Assembly (NCBI RefSeq): GCF_003711515.1 | Contig: NW_021167088.1 | Span: 111,359-175,358 of the forward strand | Direction: 5' to 3' | Length of the DNA stretch: 64,000 nt | Origin: Sodiomyces alkalinus F11 | Taxonomy: Eukaryota > Ascomycota > Sordariomycetes > Glomerellales > Plectosphaerellaceae | Part shown: positions 56,570 through 64,000 of the stretch, in pieces | Position numbering within the stretch: the stretch's first letter is position 1 | Layout: every line of letters begins with the position of its first letter | The notes under the pieces: generated by a model | What the model was told of the DNA's origin: nothing | Databases searched by the model: none | Seen by the model: only the letters and a program-made list of their open reading frames with translations | Program-made: the position numbers and the translations under genes

Positions 56570-58189
56570 ATGTCGACACGACCGTGCCCCCCTCCCGAAC
56601 GGCGATTATCAAACTTGCGAGACCCGCAGTTCAACATAGGTCCATTGCCCGCATCTGCACCTCGCCGTCCCAACCCACCCGACTCTGCCAAAATCATCTG
56701 GGGCTATCCGGGAAACTACCAGAGTAACAGGGATATGGCGGAAGTCGACATGAGCCATCGCCATCGACACGATCAGAAGCCTCAGAACCCGGCTCGCGGG
56801 CCCGACGAAGAAACCGCGACTGCTGTAACCACCAGGCGCAATAGGAATGCCACTCAGCCTACGGTACTGACCGAGTCTCCGACCTTCAGCCAGAGTTCGC
56901 TGTCATCACGCCGTGAGAACCCTTTTCAAAGCCTTTGATTTGACTTGTCCATATATAGACAAAACTGACCACGAATAAATCCTCTCAAGGCTTCTCTGAC
57001 TCCCCCAGAATAGACAACCCATCTCCTTCCCCAGAGGCGTTGTCGGGATGGGCGTCTCCCGCTACTCAGTGCTCCTCGTCGAGCTCTTTCTTGCACTCTT
57101 CCTCTCTGTCTTTATCTAGCGAAGGAAGCAGCAGCAGCAGCAGCAGCAGCAACTACAACTACAGCCACAACGACAACGACAACACCGCCCCCCGTACTAA
57201 CGGTAACCGGGTACTGTCATTACCACGGCTCCCAGAGCTAGATTCGATCACGATAGAGACTCTAGCTTCGCACTACTACGCCAATTCTACTAGGGAGGGC
57301 ACCAGAAACAGCAACTTTGGCAGGCGCACAGATTTGGGCCAGTCGCAGTCGCAGTCGCAGTCTCAGTCTCAGTCTCAGTCGCAGTCTCAGCCGCAGCTCC
57401 CTCGACCCTCCCAGAAGCAAGCGTACCATTACCAGCACCATCAGAATCACCAACATCACCAGGACCAGGACCACCACCACCACCACCACCACCACCACCA
57501 CCACCACCAGCACGTCCCGCCTCCGCTACCGGCCCCCGCTGAAAGTACTCTTAGGCCGATTCGGGTCCGGCCCAAGCGGAACCCGCCTGTCCGTGGAACC
57601 CGGTGCAACGTCAAGTACACCATCGAGCAGAAGGACTTTATCGATTACTGGCGAATCGACAGGCAAGACCGGGAGACACCGTGGGACGACGTGGTCCGCG
57701 AGTTCAACCGGCAATTCAAGGGGCCGCACCGGCGGAACGGCGGTCTGCAGAGCGCCTACTACAGGGAGAACAAGAAGATCCCCGTCACCGACCGGGATGG
57801 GCTACTCGTCTTCGATTCGGCCGGGGAGGTCAAGACGATTGAGGTCCCGGTGAGGGAAGCCAAGGGGAAGCTGCACTCTGTCAAGGCCATCGGCTTGCTC
57901 GCCACTCACCCCGAGAGGGCTGTTCGGTATTCGTGGGTGAGTAGCGAGCACAAGCGCAAGATGTGGAGAATTGGTACGGTGCTTCTCTCTCTCTCTCTCT
58001 CTCTCATGATAGTCTAATGCTAACTTGGAATTCCTTTCAGCTCATCTTCGCCAGGCTCAACTTGATGAAGCAAAGTTGAAGAGAATGGAGGCCGAATTGC
58101 GCTCAGCAGCCAACGAGGGTTCAGACGCATCACCCATGCACCTGACCTCTACAGTCGCTAGCATGGCCAGCATGGCCTTTTCGAAGTAA
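56570..58189 (+). CDS. Myb/SANT-like DNA-binding protein with homopeptide tracts
   Basis: Three exons: 56570-56912, 57035-57973 and 58041-58189, giving 476 residues. Intron 1 (122 bases) uses donor GTGAGA and a strong TCTCCTTCCCCAG acceptor; the earlier AG at 57008 would create a stop. Intron 2 (67 bases) has a GCTAAC branch point. Near 309-365 is a Myb/SANT-like helical module: YTIEQKDFIDYWRID...PWDDVVREFNRQF...RNGGLQSAYYRENKK. Before it come a serine run, alternating Gln-Ser repeats (about 217-234) and about a dozen consecutive histidines (about 261-273). After the last intron a short helical end (HLRQAQLDEAKLKRMEAEL) follows. Proteins with this module in Pezizomycotina are unnamed and presumed transcription regulators. 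Function is not established. Confidence 0.8.
57342..57512 (+). repeat. Coding microsatellites: Gln-Ser and poly-His
   Basis: CAGTCN hexamers at about 57342-57395 encode (Gln-Ser)n. An uninterrupted CAC run at about 57472-57508 encodes about twelve histidines. Both are in frame with the Myb/SANT-like protein and likely to vary between strains. Confidence 0.9.
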
Positions 58190-58889
58190 CCAGCCCTGCA
58201 GGGTTCTTCCTCCCTTCATCCACAGAATGACTTCTTGGGCCGAAGGAGATTTTACCCTCTTCTCCTTCTGGTTTCATCATCTCTGGTTTCTCCCTATCCT
58301 TCCCATCAGTGGGTTTCTACATTCTACGTCCCGCAAGGGAACATGTGCAAGGTGGGGGTGAAGACCAAACAGAGAAAAAGAGGCGGTGGTAGACAACTTT
58401 GTGTGAAGTGGGAGGAAGGGAGGAAGGGGTTGTGTGGTCTGTACGACACAAAGTGGGTTTGGTCATTTGTGATTCTACGAGTCGAGAAAGCCCTCTACTG
58501 GGCCTCGGCCACTGTACACTGGCGTTCTTCTATTGTCGTCCCTTTCGTTCTTTTGTTTCTTTCCTTCTCATTTCCTTTGTCACCGAGTCACTCCTCCTTT
58601 GTGCGTTCGGCGCCACTATATTTCTGTTTTTGGATGGATGGAGGTCTGGGCGTTGGGCTGTCTGATTCTGCACTTGTCTATGCAATTCTGATGGTATACG
58701 ATTCTACTGTTAATGAAGTGGAATGGAGGACATGGGGCCTCGGGAATGGCTACACACGAATAACATGGGATCATGGGACCTGTACTGAAATGGAATTGAA
58801 CAGTTGGCGAGACTTCGGAGTCCGGACTTGCAGCATTTGCGAGAAGAAAAGGGGTCGAGTTGGGCCGACAAGGGGGCAGAGGCGGAAGA

Positions 58890-58917
58890 AAAAAAAAAAA
58901 AAAAGGGGGGGGGGGGG
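58890..58917 (+). repeat. Poly-A / poly-G junction
   Basis: About fifteen A residues are followed by a run of ten or more G residues. No transposable element boundary is visible around it. Confidence 0.85.
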
Positions 58918-60572
58918 TCAACTCGACCACACACCCACGACTTGGGGGTTCTGTCAGAGTCGGTTGTTCTTTTACATATTCTCCGGGGCATTGGAGCCTC
59001 GATGGAAGCCCGATGGCGGCTTTTGGACCTGGACTGTGTATAATTATTTTACTCATGTTACATACGTTTCTAAAAATCCGTCTTGGGGTTTGTCTTGATC
59101 TCGCCGAAAGTCGTGTGAGGAAAGGTGTTACAACACTCGTACCCTTGCATATCAACGATGAATAGCATGGCACTAGGAATTAGACCTCTACTGCTTTACC
59201 ATCCAGTGTTCCGTCGGCTCTCAAGGCCGCATGCGGATCCGGACATGTCTTTGAGAACAGAAGCGTGGACGTATTCCGTATGAGACGATAAAGATGATAC
59301 TGTCAAGACATCATGCACGCCAGACACTAGCACCCCACGCCTCACGTCTACTCCGTATGTTCCACTCGTCGATCTGCTAGCTGTACGTTGTACGTTGTAC
59401 GGGATCTCTCATTCAACTTCTGCCTTCCTCCGCCGCACTAACTTCACCCCCTGGGAGCGTCACTTCGTCGTACGTGGCGGCCTATTGGTCCACAAAGCTG
59501 CGTAGATCGATCTGGGAGGAAACGGTAACTAAGATAGAAGCAGCGAGTTAGTTTTCCCACCGGCTCAACGACCCAGTTTGCCTTCACTCCTTCACTTGCT
59601 AACTTCCCTATGCAGGTAAGTGGCTCGCCAAGGAGCGGCATTTCTTTGTCCTTTTTCCTACCCTCTCGTTATTTCCCGACCTTTCCGGGTTTTCCGTACC
59701 AGTCCGTCGTTCCCCCGCCCTCCCCCCCCACATTCTTCCGGTGAGAAAACGATGTAGAAAACGTGAGGTTCACGCGCGCGGGAGAGTTAAGCGACTCAAG
59801 CCCATATTCCCCCTCCCCGTTCTCTTTAGGGCTCGCCCTTTCCGTTTCCCCTAGCGGCCCGTGGCTAGCTACTAAAGCCTCGCGTCGTCGCGTTTCGATC
59901 GGTGGCTTGTTGACCGGCTGGAACTAGAACGCCTCTAGTTTAACTCGCGGGTGTTATGAATGAATGACAAAGGCTCTAGCGAGGGAAGTAGGACTATACG
60001 CTTGGGGGATGGCGTCATCGTGTTGTCTCCTCGGAAGGGGGGGGGGGCGGGGGGGAGGAGAGAAGAAGAATCCAATGGCGTCGCTAGAGACACAGAAACA
60101 GAATAGAATACTACAACGTGAGTACTAAGTGGTGCCGCCCTCGTTGGGGCTGTTGGAATTGTGAGCGTGGGGCACCGTTCCCCCGTATGCCTTCATCACT
60201 GCCTCGCCTCCTCATCTCGTGTATCTACCTCTTTCTCCTCCCACTAACTAACACTATCCCTGGTCCATGATTGATTGTCACGGGGCCACCTTTGACGAAT
60301 CGGTATCCCTGTCTTTCCTGTCTTCACGACAAACTTGGACCGGGGATCTCCAGAGCGTTGGGGCCCGTGGTGACAGTGCCTGCAATTGTTGGTTTGTATT
60401 TGACTCCCCCTCCACTTATTTGGGTTCGTGGTGGCTGGCCCAGGACAACTGATTCGTAATGCGAACTTGGGAAGGGCCCGGGGGTAAGGATCCGTCCAAC
60501 ATTCAGTCCTGTCCCGGAGAACGGGCGACGGGGACCACACATGGCCCGACATGGCTACGGAGTAGATATCGT

Positions 60573-60633
60573 GGTTGTTGTTGTTGTTGTTGTTGTTGTT
60601 GCTGTTGTTGTTGTTGTTGTTGCTGTTGTTGTT
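60573..60633 (+). repeat. GTT trinucleotide tract
   Basis: About 20 GTT units with two GCT interruptions. It is non-coding as far as I can tell, although all frames stay open through it. Confidence 0.9.
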
Positions 60634-63217
60634 ATATGCAGAATATTTTGAGGTCACGGACAGTTGGGACGACCCAGTCCGAAGAATGAGCCTGGGGCGA
60701 AGTACCGTAATTATTATTACCACCTGACCTCCCCCATCTGCATTGAGACCTCGGCTCAACCCAAGAAGCAATCGTGGGTCCAGTCTTCCCAGGTCGACCC
60801 AGTGTGCTGTTAGTCGGTAGGTACGTTGTATGTTGATCGTTGAAGAAACCAGGGGGTGTGTACCCAGGTTGCCGGTGGCCAGTTCCAGCGATTCGTTTTT
60901 TCTCCGTACCGCCCAGCAAGCGCCCCGTGGAGGCTGAATCGCCTTCTCATGCGACCTATGCCCCCCATTGTTTGAGCAACAACTGCCAATGATGAGAGAA
61001 GGGGTTCAGGAAACAAGGTGGATGGCGTGTTGCCAACCAGAGGAAGTCCATCTCAGAGGATGTATAACGGTACCGTGGCTTTGGGTGCGGTGCCTCGAGA
61101 TATCCAAGGAGAGCGCGGAACCAGTTCCTAGTCGACAGGTATATCGCCAAGTGCTGGGCCAACACCTCGGAGAGCAAGGGCCTTCAGGGAAGGGCTGCCG
61201 AGGGCTGGGCATTCCCAGGCGCAAGAACCTCTTCATCTACCCCTGTGGTTCATCCCCCTGTCTCAACAATGTAACGATGTGCAACGCACGGAATAGAGAG
61301 ACACAAACATTCGCTTGGACCCACGTGGATAACTCGGCGTACTCGGTACTCCGTACAAGGGCCACGCGTCCGAGGCACGCGCAACTCTGTTGTTGATGGT
61401 ATCGCCATTGGGGTCCCCAGAGTCCCTCTTAGAGCTCCAGGCTGTTGTTATCGTTGGGGTTGCGAGGACGAACCATCTGAGAGACTGAGACTCCGAGACG
61501 CCGGCGGTAAGGCCAGGTGTCGCGAGAGAGGACGAAATGCGGCCAGTATATCTGCGGCCTGAGCCCTGAGGCATTGCCCTTAGGCGCGTCGTCAGGAGGC
61601 CATAAGCGCTGTCAACGCCCCTCCAGCATTGAAGAAATGGAATAAGGTGTTCTATAATAACAGACTTTGGAGGATCAAATGTTGTGCACCGCACATACAC
61701 CTACCTGTCTTCTCTTCCCACTCATTCATGGTCACTGCCGGGCGAAGCGCCCATAAAACACCAACAGTAGAACAGCCAGCATGCCGACCTGCATACAACG
61801 TACTTGCTTTGTCTGCCTTATCTCGGTCTGCTTTTGGGCGATATAGGGCGCCTGGGAGCCCCCAAGAGAATGGCACGATGGTATGAAGAGGTCGCGAGGG
61901 AGAATCATACGTCCGTAGACCAGCACACGCAAAGAGGTGGGGGGCGCGTTCCAATGGACCTCTGGTTTTGTCATCCAAATGCAGGATGATGGATCAGCGT
62001 GTCCGATGGGATCTATACGCGCTGTGAAATTAGGTAAACTAGGTAGCCCCATTTAAAATCCGGCATGATGGCAACGAGGAGCCGTAGTGAAGGGAAGGGG
62101 GTCTGACAAGGAATGTTGAAGATCCTGCAGTCTGCAGTCCCCCCGTTATTACTCGTACAAATAAAGAATTACATTCAAACGAAAACGGATTAGCGTACCT
62201 TGTAATTGGAACCGATGTTCCCTGCACTGCACACCCCCTCGCTGGAGATTCCTCCGTGCGACAAGTTTTCGTTGCACGGTTGCGCACAGTCACGCTGGCA
62301 AACCCAATTACCTGTTAAGCGGGCGGCCATCCCCCCCCTGGCTCTTCATCCCCCGCCTCTATCATACTCGGCGCAGCCAACGGCATGAATGCCGTTTCTT
62401 GCTTGGCTCCAATCCGAGCGCTTGGGCGGTGGCGATGCCAAATGATGCCCCCCCTGAGTGCTGAATACGCATGGAAAAGGCGCCAAACTTCAACGACGTC
62501 GCACAGCGCTGGGAGGCATTGTGTCCGAGTGCCTCCCCTTCCGCTCTCTTCATCTAGGAACTGTGCCACGGCCGCGCCCAGAGAATAGAAGATGGGGGAG
62601 ACCGGTGACAGATTTGGCCCCATAACTTGAATAGACCCCGGAAATGATTGTTCTTTACTTCGTGCGGAGCCAGCCAACCGGCCCACAGGTTAGGTACTAT
62701 CCCTGTTTCCTCCCAACGGTCGTTGCTTCTATGTACCCGGGTCCCGCAATAGACCAGAATAGCAGGAGAGCATGGTACGTTGTACGAAGCATACCGTAGG
62801 GGGGTGAACTTGAGCGGCATCCAGGTCCCTTGGATACCAGAAGCCTGGGCATGATGCCGTCAGACAAACACACTAGGCAGGCAGCCTCTCAGCCAAGGGA
62901 TCGACAGCATATTCGAGAATTCGGCCGGTTCTCATCCTCGGCGCCGAACATCTCGGCCCCGGTCTTCTAGGCATTCCTCCCTTGACGTACACTCAGAATC
63001 CATTGCTAGCTGCTGTCATCTCCATAGTCCGTCCGCTGGGATAGGAATAAGGGAGCTCCGAAACCAAAGTCGTAACATTTGTTTGGCTCCTAAGAGCTTT
63101 GGTTCTTGAAACTTCGTCATCGTATTATCGTCGCCGTCATAGTTCTATCGTAAAGTCTAGTTTAGTACCGAGACCAATCTCGGACAAACTCGCACCTAGT
63201 TAGTCATATACACCTGC

Positions 63218-64000
63218 TCACCACAACCCATAGTCCTTGTTCTTCTGCTTCCCTGCGATGGTTTCCATTCCAAACATGTCGTTGGTAGATGGCTCGCTGG
63301 CCCCATCTGACTCGGCCGTCACCTCACCAAAGAGGAACGCGTTTCGTTCTCGGCTCCCGTGCCCTGGCCGCTTCGTCCGTTGTCCGGCGCTGTTGATGGT
63401 CTTCTGCAATCGAACAGGAGACCGGGACGGTATCTGCGATGTTACCCCTGGGTGAGACACTGTCTGGTCTGGCTCTAACATCCACGAGAATGAAGACTGG
63501 GCAAGTGTCGACCGTGTAGGGATCGGAGGAGGCCGGTGCAACGTTTCGTCCCCAGTCTTGTCGGTTCCATGATCCGTGGTTTCGACTGCCGGCGTGGTAG
63601 GCGTCCGCTCTTCTGAAATATCCATTGGACCAATAATAGAAGAACCCGGTGACGTTGTCGTGGTGGTTTGGACTGCCGGCACCCTAAGGGCTGCTCCGCG
63701 CTCCTGAAGGTCGACAGTGGAAACAACGTCCGCTGCAGCCTCGGCCTCAGAGTCTCCGTTGGTCTGAGTCCTCTGGTCACCTGCCTCCCGCATGACCGTG
63801 TCGGTCTTCTCGTCCTCTGCCGCCCGGAGGCTCTCAATATCGGGGACATCGATGGTCGAATCTTCTAGGTGGATTTTGACAAACTGCAGCTTCGCCGCTG
63901 CAACATCGACGAGTTGGCGCGTCTTGGCCCTGTCCTCTAGATCGGACGTCGCCAGCGACTTGAGACTCGAGATCGAATCGTCCAGCATGCCCGCTAGCAG
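63218..64000 (-). CDS. Unrecognised protein, C-terminal part, cut by window edge
   Basis: The frame is open to the right edge, so the gene starts beyond 64000; the Met at 63988 is probably internal because LLAG precedes it in frame. The visible 260 residues begin with a likely helix pair (MLDDSISSLKSLA...RAKTRQLVDVAAAKLQFVKIH). They then become low-complexity, rich in Thr, Glu, Ser and Pro, with a short basic segment near KRPGHGSRERNAFLFGEV before the end (KQKNKDYGLW). I cannot assign a family from this portion. Confidence 0.6.
   Translation of the reverse strand: MLAGMLDDSISSLKSLATSDLEDRAKTRQLVDVAAAKLQFVKIHLEDSTIDVPDIESLRAAEDEKTDTVMREAGDQRTQTNGDSEAEAAADVVSTVDLQERGAALRVPAVQTTTTTSPGSSIIGPMDISEERTPTTPAVETTDHGTDKTGDETLHRPPPIPTRSTLAQSSFSWMLEPDQTVSHPGVTSQIPSRSPVRLQKTINSAGQRTKRPGHGSRERNAFLFGEVTAESDGASEPSTNDMFGMETIAGKQKNKDYGLW

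Larger units (their letters stand above)
58190..63217. other. 5 kb intergenic region, no gene accepted
   Basis: A long stop-free frame (58235-59098) follows the Myb-like gene but has no ATG near its start, is rich in low-complexity Gly, Ser and Lys stretches and runs through an A15G10 tract; it looks like 3'UTR. A GTT trinucleotide tract lies at 60573-60633. The rest has only short frames. Near 59400-59640 a C/T-rich stretch with CCAAT-like and splice-like motifs might be the start of a non-coding transcript. Confidence 0.45.

Noticed and set aside
57008..57009. Earlier acceptor for intron 1 of the Myb/SANT-like gene
   Set aside because: With the phase-1 donor at 56913 it would create an immediate stop; the acceptor at 57033-57034 keeps the frame and has a better pyrimidine tract.
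58235..59098. 287-codon stop-free frame after the Myb/SANT-like gene
   Set aside because: It begins at a TTG, has no good ATG context, runs through simple repeats (A15G10) and gives a Trp-, Ser- and Gly-rich product with no domain. It most likely is 3'UTR.

Overview
This 64 kb window is nuclear DNA of a filamentous ascomycete. The best fit is a Sordariomycete-type Pezizomycotina genome. The evidence is short introns with GTRNGT-like donors and CTRAC-type branch points, a PacC/Rim101 regulator, a PAS kinase, STB3, IWR1 and TFC7 homologues, and no bacterial operon structure. I recognise 14 protein genes, one of them cut by the right edge. Gene density is low, with intergenic gaps of 1 to 5.5 kb. 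I see no tRNA, rRNA, CRISPR array or intact transposon.

Layout from left to right: a gene-free 3 kb; STB3 (+, 3488-4534); a 5.5 kb gene-free stretch rich in PacC-type hexamers; pacC (+, 10031-12240, four exons); a TPR/SET/MYND-like methyltransferase (-, 13542-15233); a solitary Tc1/mariner-type DNA-binding ORF (+, 18485-18955); 6-phosphogluconolactonase (+, 21653-22435); two large low-complexity fungal proteins (+, 25432-27738 and 28577-30550); an AMPK-type glycogen-binding-domain protein (-, 30906-32669); a foldback repeat near 34 kb; IWR1 (+, 35620-37306); an F-box/LRR protein (-, 38120-40195); PAS kinase (+, 44947-49290); a second inverted-repeat element near 50.2 kb; a TFC7-like histidine phosphatase (+, 50819-52357); a Myb/SANT-like protein (+, 56570-58189); and the C-terminal part of an unrecognised gene (-, 63218 to the edge).

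Functional themes. Several genes are regulators: alkaline pH response (pacC), nutrient and energy signalling (PAS kinase, AMPK-type glycogen-binding protein, STB3) and transcription machinery (IWR1 for Pol II import, TFC7 for TFIIIC). They are not a biosynthetic cluster. The most interesting signals are non-coding. The pacC upstream region holds about 18 GCCARG hexamers in 3.5 kb, including three spaced exactly 10 bp apart, and a second helically phased CTTGG array. Two unrelated inverted-repeat (MITE/foldback-like) elements and a pair of homologous short hairpins at 28 kb and 50 kb are also present. The Tc1-type paired HTH domain survives without any transposase catalytic domain.

Exon models were made by eye from donor, acceptor, branch-point and frame logic. 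No alignments were run.
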